Shown here: positions 47,461-60,078 of the stretch, in pieces | Numbering within the stretch: position 1 is the first letter of the stretch | Layout: every line of letters starts with the position of its first letter | Assembly (NCBI GenBank): GCA_030407085.1 | Contig: CM059586.1 | Location: forward strand, 36,009,501-36,073,500 | Length of the DNA: 64,000 nt | Origin: Trichopria drosophilae | Lineage: Eukaryota; Arthropoda; Insecta; Hymenoptera; Diapriidae | Direction: 5' to 3' | Made by a program: the position numbers and the translations under genes | Notes under the pieces: model-generated | The model's input: the letters and a program-made list of their open reading frames with translations, nothing else | What the model was told of the DNA's origin: nothing | Database searches by the model: none

Positions 47461-49021
47461 CTAGTTGAAATGGAAACTGCTAGTATATTTTAATACTATT
47501 TTCTTATAGAGTTTCTTTCCGACTAAATATATCACGAAATGCTCATTGTTTTGAACAACTGCTGTGTGCAATACTTAATATCGTAAATAAGCAGAATATT
47601 TTTGTCTTCGAACGAACGGAAATTTGATATTCACTTGGACTGTTTGTAATGTACGTTTTTTCTGGAAGTTCTGCGTTCTACGCTGGTGTCATCTTAGCGG
47701 TTGCTTCTTTTCTTTCGCTTTCTTCGTGGGATGTAAAGCTGATCGTGACTTTCGATAGGAAGTTCGCACGGTAACCGACGTAGATAAGCCCATCGTGTAT
47801 TCATGCGGCTTTAATTACCGGAACAAAGTTCCGGCCCGATTGGAAAAGTTTCGACGAAGCCTGCATACCCAATCGTGGATCGGAAAGCAACGCGACGAGA
47901 CGGTTACAGGCGAGCTCCCTCTCCTCCTCTATTGAGCGTCGTTTCCTTTGATCAAGTTATCTGTCATTGACAATTCATAGCCTCTTCTTGCGGTACATGG
48001 ATTTTAAAATGTGCGAACTTTAAATTGAGCTCTCGAGGAAGAAGGATGGCGCCTCTATGACCTGAAACTCTCGCGAGCTAAAGTGGTTGCTAACTTGCTC
48101 CCGCGAAATTTCAACGCGACACTGTGTTTGTATGTTTACTCGACACCGAGAACTTGCAGTCAAATATCCTTGCGACCTGTTGCGTCGACTCCATTCGATC
48201 ATATTAGCCTTTGATTCCCAGAATTTATTGCTACATGCTACATGATTTCAAAAAAGCTCTTTGTTGGTTAAATGTCTTATTTGTAACAGTTCTTCGTCAA
48301 CAGGCTGCAAGTGACAAGACTACAATCAAAAAGACTTTTGTGTCTGAACTTCTGCGTACAAGGACAATTTTAGTTGATACAGGATGTTTGACAAAAGACA
48401 GTGTACCCTTCATATTTTCCAATCAGAGCGGAGTTTATTCATTATGTACCACGAACAGAAGTGTTGGGCGAAAATTATGCTGAATTAAGGAATGCATGAA
48501 TAGCAAAGAGAAGAATAGGTGTCATGAGAATGGAAGGAAGGCTGCGCTATCGATTGAGTCACGCGATTCAGAACGAAACACGAGGGAACAAGGAGGCGAA
48601 CGACTAGACGCGCTGAAGGCATGGTATTAGGATCTATTGTCCGCGCACCGCAGTGCTACGACAGAGGCGAGAAGGTGCCATTGTGCTTCCGGCATAGCGA
48701 CCTGCTCGTTCTGCGTTTACTGGCAAACAACGCCGCCCGATTAAAGGTTTTAATTGACGCGTTGCCGCTCGCTAATAAATTAACGGTTGCCTTCAACCAA
48801 CGCTATGGATGATTTGACATCGAGATTATCGATAATTCCAACATGGTCCGTTTGGGAAATTTAATCAAGACTTTCCCACCAATTTCTCTCCTACATTACT
48901 CTATTTTAATTGCAACAGATGATCCAACTGCGAAAAATGATTACATAGGTCATCGATTTTTTAAGAAATGAATATGGGGTTAACAGACGACCCACGGAAA
49001 ATGTCAATGAATGGACTCAAA
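47461..49021. other. No gene confirmed; two GC-richer islets
   Basis: Islets at about 47690-48200 and 48540-48830 contain no repeat seen elsewhere. The first includes gcggctttaattaccggaac then aaagttccgg; the second includes ggttttaattgacgcgttgc and a 63-codon frame (48621-48812). They are candidates for conserved noncoding DNA or old exons, judged only by composition. Confidence 0.35.
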
Positions 49022-49465
49022 CCTGAGTAGACATTGCAACCGGGCTCTGACCGGAATCAATTCGTGTTATCCTGGTTGTATCCAGGATCTGGCGGGGCTT
49101 GTCCGACTTACCCGACCGCAGTCCGACCAGATTTGAGATACTGACCGGGCTATAATCGGATCCCGACCAGGTTAGCCTCGTTGTATTCAGAATTCGAAGG
49201 GACCAAGGTAACCTAATTAAAATTTCGATTCGGGTTCTGGCTGGTATCCAACCGGGCTAGTCCGATCCCTTCGAATTCTATATACAACGAAGGTAACCAG
49301 GTCGGGTTCCGGTTAGAGCCCGGTTGCAATATCTACTCGGGAATCGGACTAGCCAGGCTGGATTCCTGCCAGAACCCGAATCGAATTTTTAATTAGGTTA
49401 ACCAGGCCATATCCCGACTCGGGCCTTGTCTCTATTGAGGTCAAATAGGGCCATTTCTACTCGGG
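49022..49465. mobile_element. CCTGAGTAG element, 444-bp copy with inverted internal segment
   Basis: The left half matches 47158 (ctgaccggaatcaattcg, gaccgggctataatcggatc). Then about 49207-49342 is an inverted copy of its own parts (aaaatttcgattcgggttct and gttagagcccggttgcaata then tctactcggg). The right half of the family follows and ends in gggccatttctactcggg. A transcript could fold extensively. Confidence 0.7.
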
Positions 49466-51282
49466 AAGCGATGCTTTCAATAAAATATTCCTTACGGCTA
49501 TAAAAGAGAATACTCGCGTTTCATGCATCAATTATTTTCTTACGTGTTCCACTCGTTGATCTTAATTCATATTGTTTATGGCAGTAATAAATTCAGCTGC
49601 TTTATAGAATCACGGTTGGGTATAAAATACTCTTCGTCGGAATATATCTTTAAAACGGCCATTTACAAAACAGATATCAAGGTGCATCGTTATTTTCTCC
49701 AGGGAATCTATTTACGGGTTTCGAAATAGGCTATTTCGAGAAACACCATTGGCTGATCGGTCATAAAATGAAAGCAATTCTCATGCATTTGAGAATTGCA
49801 ACTCTGGTAGGTAACGGGTTGGTACGGGAAGCGTTCGGCGGCAGAATACGTGCTGAACGAGGGAAATACGAGATTCGCGAGCCTGCTTCGCTTAAGACGG
49901 AAACTTAGATGGAGCTCTTGGAGCTTTCGGTAGGATCGAGATGCATAAGCGCAACCGAGCTATTGGGCCTCGAATTAATAAGCGGTTGAAGTACCGTCAG
50001 AATTTGTAGCTCCAACAGGTCCAACCCTCGATCCCCTTTTCGTCATAATTCCTTCGCGCTCGTGTATCGCCCAACTACACCCAAATTCCCAAGCGATACG
50101 TTCATAAGGCGGTGGCAAAAGTGAAGTGCGCGCAGGTTCCAAGGCACCTGGATGTACCCTCTTATGAGCCTTCGAACTTCCTCTGGAGCAGCTATCGTCC
50201 AAGTTTACTTGGACGACATCCCAGCGGCCCGAGATATCATCCGTTATTATAGCGTTAATCTGAAATACGTTGGCGCCCGACACAATTGCAAATTACCCCT
50301 AAAGCCCCGCTAAAGCGAGGTGAGGATCCGCTAAGGAGGTCGTGCCCGGTTCGCCCCTTCCACGGACACTTTCCCATCTCCTTCTCTCTCCAACCATCTG
50401 ATTCACTCTTTCCCCTCTCGTTCTCTCTTGCTCTTCGTTACTAGTTATTACCCAGTTCGTGACTTATACGACGATGCTGAATCCTCGAGGATTTCACGGA
50501 TACGCCGCGGCTAATAACCGACGCGTTCTTCGCTGGATTATGCGATTATACGAATTTGATGATAGTAGCGATCCGGATGATGGGAGTTTCGAAAATTATA
50601 TTAGGAGCTAAAAGGAGCTATCGGACGGAATGAGGACTTGTGAGTTATGGTTCTGCAAATTGATCATCAGTGACAAATGGAAAGGTGTTTCATACGTGAC
50701 ATGTTTGGTCTAAAATCATCTAGTTTTTAATGGAATTAAAAAATGAGCATCATCATATGGAAATAGCACTTTGCTAATTTACTTAATTTAATTGTGTATC
50801 AACTTGATAATATTTTATCAAAAATAGAAATTGGTAAAAGGTATTTTGGTATTGATATGCTCAATGTTTCTGTCCTCTGGTGACAATCATCGGGAGGAAA
50901 TATTCTAAAAGAGAATAATTCAAGAACGAACTAATAGCTACGGAATAGGGGTTTTGGTAATTACTGACTACGAATCCGGTATCGGGTTTTAGAAATCTAA
51001 AATGAAGGCTGTAATCTGACCGACAAAATTATTTAGAAACAATAATTCGATTTTGTATGTAGGAGATTTCAAACTCGTTGATTAAGAATCAAGTAACAGA
51101 TTTTCAAAATGCAATATGACCATTCCAAAATGACCGTCAAAAGTTCCAATATTTTGCAATGAAAGGTGCTGCTATTCCATTAAAGACAGATTTTCTACGG
51201 CCCTTGAACTTTTTTAAGATTGCCGTTTTATTAGAATTAACATGGAGTTGCAGAACATTTCATCAAATTCCAGCGCATCAAA
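49466..51282. other. No gene confirmed; GC-richer island at about 49790-50480 and module copies
   Basis: The island holds a 102-codon minus frame (50283 to 49975, start MSGANVFQINA) without a known domain. From 50640 the DNA is AT-rich, with diverged reverse module copies at about 50955-51140. Confidence 0.35.
50955..51140 (-). repeat. ~110-bp module, two diverged reverse copies
   Basis: The first reads attactgactacgaatccgg then aaatctaaaatgaaggc; the second reads gttgattaagaatcaagtaa then cagattttcaaaatgcaata. Spacing is about 110 bp. Confidence 0.5.
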
Positions 51283-51284
51283 TA

Positions 51285-52347
51285 TGAATCGGTCCATGCA
51301 AAAAGGGCACTAAGTCCATTTTTCGGTAAATTGGGATAATAATAAATTCTAACTTTTGGGGCTCCGGTCTTTCATTTAGCACTTATTAAAATTATTAATC
51401 TTCATTTCCTGATGTCCGATTTATGCAAAAAGGGCCCTAAGTCCAGGACTTAGGTCCCTTTTTGCATAAATTGGAAGTGACATTTTTTTATATCGGGTAT
51501 TATTTACACTGAGAAAAAAATGTAGTAAAAGACAGTATTTAATACTACTTGTTGCGGTAAAATATGTGCAATAAATACATGTCGTATATATTTTACCACT
51601 ATAAATTGTCATGTAAGATGTATTGTAGGATACGCGTTGTAGTTGTAATAGCTACAACTACACTGGTGAACAACAAATACTGTACCAGTTTTGTATACTA
51701 TCCATATTGGTAAATATAGTTATTATGTTAACATATACGAAAATCATGTTACCACAATGTTTAGTATTGAAATATTAAATATGAATAATTTAAATTTATT
51801 CGTATTAAGAGAGATTTGTTTACTGATTATTACACACATACTCACTGTATTTACAAATAACAATAATCTTTCGGAACTGTTATAATTTAACGTCTGTTAA
51901 TTAACAACCGTCGGTTAAAATTACAACAAAATATATACCAGATAAATATCTAGGTTTCTACAATTCCCTGATTGAATGGCCTATTGTTACTGATGAAAAA
52001 GATAATGAATTTAGTTCTTAATAAACTGCAAAATATAATTTTACATTGTATTATACTTTTGCAAATAAATTAGTTAGCTGTGCTATAAAATTATTACTTT
52101 TTTTTTCATGTTACTCGTGATTCATGCAAAAAGGGACCTAAGTCCACTTATAGTTTTTATAATTATTAAAAATCCTCTTTAACTTTAAGCATAGAACGTT
52201 ATTTGTACTATTGTAAGTGCATAAAAGCAACATTTCTATTAAATAATATTTTTATTTTTCATTCTGTAAGAAAAGTAAATCAGTTTTTTGCGTTTTCTCA
52301 ACAACTATCTATATGGACTTAGTGCCCTTTTTGCATGGACCGATTCA
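51285..52347. mobile_element. TA-flanked element with perfect ~35-bp ends and iterated ATGCAAAAAGGG words
   Basis: The ends start tgaatcggtccatgcaaaaa and continue gggcactaagtccat identically in both inverted termini, flanked by TA. The word atgcaaaaaggg plus nncctaagtcc occurs five times: at both ends, as a 45-nt near-perfect hairpin (51423-51467), and at 52124-52145. A solitary CACTGAG end lies at 51507. No transposase frame was found in the AT-rich interior. Confidence 0.75.
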
Positions 52348-52349
52348 TA

Positions 52350-54876
52350 TGCCAAAACTACCAAAATCGAATTCTGAAAACATATCTGTTTTTAAATTTT
52401 GTTCCTTATATCACTGCCAACAAAATGTATACGCAGTTTATGCGAATAGCCCCTTTGGTACTAGCCCGATAAGCATCGACCCATCTAAAAGAGTTCTTAA
52501 GGAATTCTTAGTGAATCCTTTTTTGTACGAAGCATTTTAAATTAATTCTTAATGACAACTTCATCAAGCAACAAATGTCCGCTTGTGTCTAATACTGAAA
52601 GTATTCATAATGAATTCTTGATATCAACACGGGATTGAAATAATATTGACCAAAACAGGAAAAAAAATTATATTTAATTTTTCTGTGAACTACGCTATTT
52701 CTACCTTCGTACAAGTAAGTAAACTTTAGGCATGCTTTATTATATCTTGCTACAAATTTTTTGAGGTAATGATTTCATAAGTCGGGTGCCTGTCGTAGCA
52801 GGTCGTGATCAATGTTTTGGCACGCTGAATTAATTTCTATTCCAGTATCGTATACAAAGGCTATTTGCGGTGTTATTAATCTCCGATATCTGTATATCTC
52901 GTTAATATAGCCTTAATTCAATATTAAAATCCAATATCGTAAAAGCATATAAATTTATAAACCCCTTTAAAGCTTAATGTTAGTTTCCATATATCATTAG
53001 GAATATTCGTTATAGAAGTGGTGCACTTAATTATTTATCTGGACAAAAAGGTAGTCTCAGCAGATTAGTTATGAAACGTATGAAATAATATATAGTGAAT
53101 ATTTGAAATTGTAGATTATATAATATCAGATGCAATATCGCATTAATGTGACGCAGACCAAGTAGTATATTTAAATATTAATCTATAAAATATTATCATC
53201 ATACTTAAAGCCCAGGTTAGAAGTATGCTTATAAATGTACCAGTTAAGCAATTTTAACAATGAAATGAAACAATAAATCCTTAGAAACTGCTTTTGTCAA
53301 TTTTTTATAATTTCCACATTATGTTGTGGGATATATTTATGCAAACATTCACATTAAAATTTTACAGAGGTAATTAAAAGTAAAAATATATTAAATTACA
53401 AGAAAAATGGAATGTCAATCTTCTGACCTTTTCACATTATTAGACAAGTGAAATCTACGAGATTGACAAAGTTTTCCTATCGTTTAAGCGCAAAAGTCAT
53501 TTTTCAAAAGCGTTTTCTTGAACTGTCTGAATTTTAGCAAACTACCGTGAACGTAAAGGAATTCTTCCTTTTTCTCGAAAATGCCGATAGAAAATCACCT
53601 TTAAATTTCATAAGAAGACAGTCGTTCAGAAGTAAATTTCTCGCACGATTGCTAAGCCATTTCAAGTGTCCGACTTCATCCTTGACGTTCTATCTGTGAA
53701 GTATTTCACTTCGCTACGTGGAACGAGGTTTACATAATATACGTGACCCATGTAACTTTGCGAAGATTCACTTACCCTAACGCGAAGTTTACATTTTATC
53801 TCAAATACAATTTTACTACAATACAATGTTAAACGAATAAATGGACGTATATTATATATAATATATTATAACCGACAGCAATTTTGGTGTTTATAGTTCT
53901 ACAATATTTATTTAGTAAGATAAATGTATTCATTATTGAAATAAAATACTTGTTAAACAAGATCAAGGTCTGGATCATCGCAAACTCACATTTAGAATAT
54001 CATTTGCTATATGTACATATAGATTTAGAAAATAGTTGTATACAATCAAATTTAACTTTTATTTTAACTACATTATACGTAAATTAACTTTAACTTTTAT
54101 AATGAAATTGCTTACTCCGAAGTTAAGAAAGGTTCTCTTCAAAGCCCATTAATTTCTAAGTACTTCTTCAACCAATATAATAAGAGGTTTGTAATCATTC
54201 GTGAAATTTAGGATGCGTTAAGACATCTACAATATAATTCTTTTACGTAAACCGCATTACTAAAAGATGATATTAAATTTGTCAAAAAAATGAGCGACTT
54301 GATAATTACAATTTTTAATCTATTTTTAACAATTCACTTTACAAAGAAGGTACACTCATATTTAACTATAAATCTTAATACCTAAAATTCAAACTGCTAT
54401 CGTTTCAGATTAATGAGAGTAATTTAAAATGCATTTTGTTAAACACCTAAACTAAACACTTGTTATTAAGTACTTTATCCTTAAAATACCGACATGTACA
54501 ACCGAGGGGGACAAGCTGTGGTTCCGTATTACAACCTCTTCCAGGACTTTTTCTTTTTCCTACTAGTCGCCTTCCACACTCCACAGTCACTCGAAGCTTG
54601 GAACTATAGCCTTAGTACCCGCACCATTTCTCTTCGCCGTGGCGGGATGACAGACGCTTTCCTTAACTCGTGGGAAAACAGTGAAAATGGATTTCCCCTT
54701 ACTGCGAACGTGAGTTTGAAGCTTCGTGCGACTGTAATTCACCTCTGACATCTTCGACGAGTGAATTTGACGAGTGCCAGGTTGAAGGAGGACATATTCC
54801 TTCTTATATGATGAAAATCGATCACCGAGAATTGCACTTTGTTTCCAAATTTTGTTGATTTCTAGGTTTATTTGTA
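52350..54876. other. No gene confirmed; AT-rich DNA
   Basis: Only 54490-54800 is GC-richer, with open frames of 84 (plus) and 100 (minus) codons lacking motifs. No repeat recognised in the rest. Confidence 0.4.
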
Positions 54877-55595
54877 TACAAAACACCAAAAATACATCTC
54901 AAAGAGCTCTTTAAGAAGTCTTAAAAATTGTAAGATGTCTAAATACTTATCAGAGAGAGCTCTTAAAGACTTATGCGTCGTTTTTAAGAGCTCTATAAGA
55001 CCTATCAAATGTGAGGTCTTAGAAAAGAGGTCTTATGTGAGAGCTTTGACATATAAAATAAATAATATAAATGAAAAACAAATTTCTCAAAATTATAGAT
55101 TCTATTTTTGTAGTTTAATTATTAATTTATATACTTTTTCCATGAGTCCCTTTTTACCGTTTGTATAGTGATATATTGGAAGAGGATTATATTCAATAGA
55201 ATGGGATCATGCAATAATAATACAAAACTATGATAACACTGGCTAAATATCGTAAAAGCACTTATTTTATCAGGTCAGCTTGTAATCGATCGGTCTGCAT
55301 AGAAGTAAATATCGCGCGATCTCATTTTTGGATTCAATCGCCACCTAGTGTCACTGGATGAATCAGAGACCTCAACAACGGGAATCCCTTTACTAAAAAG
55401 AGAGATGGTCCAAAACGAGATAGATTTAAGACCTCAAACATAAGACCTCTTCAAGATTACGATTTTAAGAAGTCCTAAGTAAGCTATCTTTAAGAGCTCG
55501 TTTTATAGATTATTATAATTAAGATCTCTTCAGGAAGTCTTTTTGGAGATATCTTTAGACTGAGCTCTGGACTACCTCTTTAAGAGGTATGTGCT
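54877..55595. mobile_element. Inverted-repeat element built from AGAGCTCTT and AAGACCTC words
   Basis: The left part (54890-55050) is packed with agagctcttt, agagctctta, taagaagtctta and gaggtctta. The right part (55425-55580) is packed with agacctcaaacataagacct, ttaagagctcg and ctctttaagaggt. The two parts are inverted relatives around AT-rich sequence. Likely ends are near caaaacacc and ggtatgtgc with TA next to them. No coding content. Confidence 0.55.
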
Positions 55596-56506
55596 ATATG
55601 GGATATAGCAAAATTAATCAAATGTAGATCTAACTTTCTCGAATAATTTAAAATAAATTAATACTGATCCGTTTTTTGAATTTTTTTGTTTGTCATTATG
55701 AATTATGAGAAAATAGCATGTCAGACAATATGAAATTACTTTCAATTGATGAGTATTATCAGAAAATGTATTTATAATGGCAACATACTATATACTATCC
55801 ATTTCACAGTATCGAGGTGATATTTAAAAAATAAGTCCAAAATATGAAAGAAATACAAAAAGGTAGAATGGCCTTCAACACCTCCCCAAAATGCGAATAA
55901 TTTTTTAGAATTGATGGAATTTCAATACTTGCAGTCTCACTTCTGTCTAATCATGAATCATTTGAAAAACAATTTCATATTGATTTATCAATAATTTACT
56001 CCAATGAAAGACTTCTGGCTCATTCTACTATCAATAACTTTGCCAATCTCATTACTAACCTTAGTAACAAACCGGTCAAATCCCAATGCAAATTTAGCAA
56101 CCGACTTTTACAAGAATGTATCCAAGTCTTCTAGTCATATACTAGCGAAATCCTTACAAGTAGACATTACAATTTATACACCCGCGATTACTTGAATCTT
56201 ATAAGCCAAATGATAAAAAATAAACTACTAAAAAAATGCGTTTGAAAGCATGTTCATAATGGGTTCTATTTTAATATACATTTATTGACTTCAAACCGTA
56301 AATCGCATTCTAAAAATTCTACCAGTTATTTGAATCTACTGCTGTTCATGACGAGTAGGTATTTTTCAACTTTTAATTTTGATGACGTACAAAATTATTT
56401 TAGTCACTTTGCCCCCCACAATGAAATAAGCGACCAGCATATGTTTTGTCTAAATAAATCCTCTTATTTAATGAAAATATTTAATGTGTGCAGAAAACAC
56501 ACATAT
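55596..56506. other. No gene confirmed
   Basis: AT-rich DNA. A plus-strand frame near 55963-56130 reads SNERLLAHSTINNFANLITN and a different frame (56004-56195) is also open; neither was recognised. Confidence 0.35.
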
Positions 56507-57381
56507 CACAGGCCGACAAATTTTAGAACCAAGAACCAGAACACACTTTTCCAAAGGTATTTGATGCGCTGAATTCGAATCTGACCTCAGAATAACTCCT
56601 ATACGTAAAGTTTTTGAGATATTTGAACCTAAAAATGCAAAAAATACGTTTTTTGGGTACATTTGAGGTGCTGTAGCTTCAAGACAGATTTTTTTTTTCA
56701 AAACGATCGTCAGAGTATCTGAAAGTACTATCTTTGCTCTTCAAAATCCGTTTTTAAACGAAAAATCTTTATTGGTCATTGAGATATCGTCTGTTTCGAG
56801 GTTGCTGAATACGAAACTAGCACCAAAATTGCATAATTTTAAGACCCTGATTATTAAAAACCAAGTTTTTGTGTTAATTTCGTTTTCAGCAACCTCGAAA
56901 TCCCCCGAGTAATAAGTTTGAAGCGAATTAGGTCGATTTTCACAAAAGCTGTCAGCCATAATGAGTCCGACCTTTTGTATATTGTTATTCTGACTTCAAA
57001 TTTCTACTTAGCAACACCGAACATCTTAAGAGTCATTCGAAATGTTGGTCTTTGTGGTTAATTTCTTTCTATTTTTGAACCTTTCACGATATCTCAGTGA
57101 CCAATAAAGATTTTTCTAAGTTTAACAATGGATTTTGAAGCGCAAAAACAGTACTTTGAGATTCCGCGACGATCGTTTTGAAAAATAAATCTGTCTTGAA
57201 GTTACATCACTTCAAATGTACTCAACAAACGTACTTTTCGCTCTTTTAGGTTAAAATATCTCAAAAACCTAACGTATAGGGGCTATTCTGAGGTCGGACT
57301 GGAATTCAGCGCCTGAAATACCTTTGGAAAATATGTTCTGGTTCTTGGTTCTGCAATTTTCTCAAATATTGTCGGCCTGTG
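56507..57381. mobile_element. Foldback element G, 875 bp, CACAGGCCGACAA ends, module in core
   Basis: The left end cacaggccgacaaattttag and the complement of the right end (cacaggccgacaatatttga) match, with TA next to the right end and TAT next to the left. Arms of about 285-295 bp share agaaccaagaaccagaacac, ccaaaggtatt, caaaacgatcgtc and attggtcattgagatatcg. Between them lies the module core. No coding sequence. Confidence 0.8.
56800..57010. repeat. ~110-bp module copies in the core of element G
   Basis: A reverse partial (cgaggttgctgaatacgaaa) is followed by a forward unit: cagcaacctcgaaatccccc, gagtaataagtttgaagcga, gtcagccataatgagtccga, then ctgacttcaaatttctactt and agcaacaccg. The forward unit preserves the module order but is diverged. 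Confidence 0.6.
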
Positions 57382-57383
57382 TA

Positions 57384-59253
57384 TTACTCTTCTACTTAAA
57401 CAATATTCACCTGAATAAACAAATTATGTCCAGCTGACCAAATTGATCAGGAAATTAATTTGATTACTAAATAAATGTTAATTTTCATTTCAAAAAGAGC
57501 ATAATATATTTATAAAAGATAAAACACATACTTCATATATACAGGAAACGGATGTTTTCTCGAAAACTAATTTTCGTGGCTCTTCACGTCCATCCTTCCC
57601 CTTGATCGGTAAAAGTTCGTTAAGCTCGGCTAAGTTATTTGCAGTTCGATCAGGTGTACTTTCGAGATTAATGACAGGGCGGGGGCCTTGTACACGTGAA
57701 CCAGGAGTCAGGGGATTTCCCCACAGATATCCCCACCGATAGTGGCGCGGCGACGGACGTCAGAACGGCGATAAAGTTTCAGAAATGTTCGAATGGCGAA
57801 CGCGGAAGCGACGACAGTGTTTCTTCCGTCCCGTCTCCTATCAGAACACACATCGCAGTTGTTTTCGCAATATTTTACGAGCGGTAGCTTTATTGCAAGC
57901 TTTACGATTGCGCTCTGTTCTGCGTTCTGGGTCTCTTTCGCCTTTTGTTCTTCTCTGCTGCGGCGTGAAATTTGAGATAGAAAGTTTTACAACGATGACA
58001 GCGTGTAAAACGTCAAGAGAGACACTTTTTGCTTACCGCTGGTCTGAAATGCAAGAGCCACGCGTCGAATGTTACGTTACTGCTTCAGCCGCGAATAATC
58101 TATAGAATATTAATGACCACTAAACGCAATGTAGGACAATTTCATGCATTATTCAAGAAGTTAAAAATTCTTCTTTCGATTTATCTTTTCGATGCATTAT
58201 ATACATGTATGGACACATCTTGGGAACTTTTGAACTGGAAGTCATAAAAGTGCCAAAGTTTTTATTTTACTTCCTCACATTCAAATTCCTATACGAATGG
58301 GGATATAGCATATCGTTGACTGGTTGTTACCAAATGAAGCAAATGTGCAGATTTTACGCTTTAAATTATTTTTGATAATCGATTCAAGGGCATATATTTC
58401 TGTGGAACAAATTATGTTTAATTTTGTCTTTTTTATAGTTTTCGCGATAGCTGATCATAGAAATAGAAAATTCATTTGACTGACCAAACATGGCAAATGT
58501 ATCGCCCATTTAAGGGATCATGATTATTGAACAGTTTATTGTTTCTACTCGAAATTACAAACTACAACGAAACTATTACGGTAGATATAAATGTAAAAGG
58601 AGCTTTCCAAGAAAATGGTTCTTGTCATTTTGTGATCGATTATTGTCAATCTACGATTATAATGCGGATGTTCAGAATTATAGATACAATCTAAGGAGGC
58701 TAACTGCATGTTCTATTTGAATAAATATGTATCACAAAGTTACACAAAATACTATGAGTTTTCGAAATGAAATCATTGGATTGGCATAATGGCATCGAAT
58801 ACCAGAATCGCAGATACCTACACTAAAGGGTCCTGAATTCCACAAGTGATTATAGAGCAATAAATTTTGAACTCTATTTCTGTAATTTCACTTAGCATAT
58901 TTAAAAAAAAAATAATAGAAATGTAGTACATTGTTCTGTTAGTATAAATGGAATCCTCGAAAATTATAAGCGTATGTAGAAAAACGCATGTAACGATTAT
59001 CATACGAAGAACTGACTTGTGAAAAGCATCACTCGTTATGAATTTAATTATAATAAAGTTCCACAAAATTAAATTGATCTGAGATAACACCAAATTATTC
59101 CTATGTATTTTGTCTAGCTGAATACGAATCTGCAATCAAAAGTATAGCCATTCATTTTAGAGATAACCTGAATAGTCGAGACACATAGACTCATTATCAA
59201 ATCAAAGTTTGGCCAGTCGGGATCACCACTCATCCCTGATTTGTGGAATATCA
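57384..59253. other. No gene confirmed; GC-richer island at about 57560-58100
   Basis: The island has three overlapping plus frames. One starts MANAEATTVFLPSRL at 57793 and includes a hydrophobic stretch (FIASFTIALCSAFWVSFAF) before a stop at 57973. No donor-supported exon could be defined. After 58100 the DNA is AT-rich without recognised repeats. Confidence 0.35.
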
Positions 59254-59257
59254 TTAA

Positions 59258-60078
59258 CCTTTTAAGGACGGGACTGGTCGATGTATCGACCACTTTGGTA
59301 TCATATTATTTTTGAATTGTTTCGGGGGTAATATTATATGTCGAATACGGGAAACATAGTGTTATTATAAAAAGCATATTTGACCTTGAAATAGTGATTT
59401 TATTCGGTATTTCAACCTGAAAATTGGTAAACCAACGTATTTTGACGCTTTGAATACGAAACAAATAGTGTAACATTTGATAAAACGCATTTTCATAGTG
59501 TGTATTTGAACTATTTATTAAACTATTACTTTCTTGGCAGATCAACACTTAGTTATTTTTTCTTGCGATGGATTTTTTATTGATAATATTCTTTTTTCAT
59601 CATTTCATCATTCTCTTTATTGACTAAGTTGTCAAAAATTACAAGCAATTACTTTTGACAAAATGGCTAATATTGATAAAAATGTATGTAATGCATACAA
59701 AAACGTAAAGATATCATTTTCGGACTAAAATAGCACAAGTAATGAAGTTGACATTGAAATGGAATTTTCAAGGTCACAGATGTCTCCTGAACATTTTCTG
59801 ATATTTTTTTTCGTATTCAGCGCGTCCAAATACATCTAAAACAACTCCTAACTCGTAAAATAAAAATTTTTACATTCAACTTCGAATTTTACCTTGAAAT
59901 GCCGTTTTCAAAGTCGAGAATGTCTTCTGAACATTTTTCATGACTTTTTTTCGTATTCAGTGCATTCAAATACGTAGAAAAGCACTCCTAGCTCGCCAAA
60001 TTAAATTTTTAACATTGGACTTTGCTTTCCAGACTGTTCGATATATCGACCGTTTTAATAATCCCCATCCTTAAAAGG
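59258..60078. mobile_element. piggyBac-like MITE, TTAA-flanked, CCTTTTAAGGAYGGG ends
   Basis: TTAA (59254-59257 and 60079-60082) borders inverted ends ccttttaaggacggg and ccccatccttaaaagg. The near-palindrome ggtcgatgtatcgacc (59276-59291) is close to the left end and gttcgatatatcgacc (60036-60051, with a perfect 12-nt centre) is close to the right. The right half contains a direct duplication of about 125 bp: tttcaaggtcacagatgtct and cgtattcagcgcgtccaaat recur as ttcaaagtcgagaatgtctt and cgtattcagtgcattcaaat. No transposase is encoded. Confidence 0.8.

Noticed and set aside
49975..50283. 102-codon minus frame
   Set aside because: Composition is compatible with coding, but no domain, splice signals or conservation evidence could be seen.
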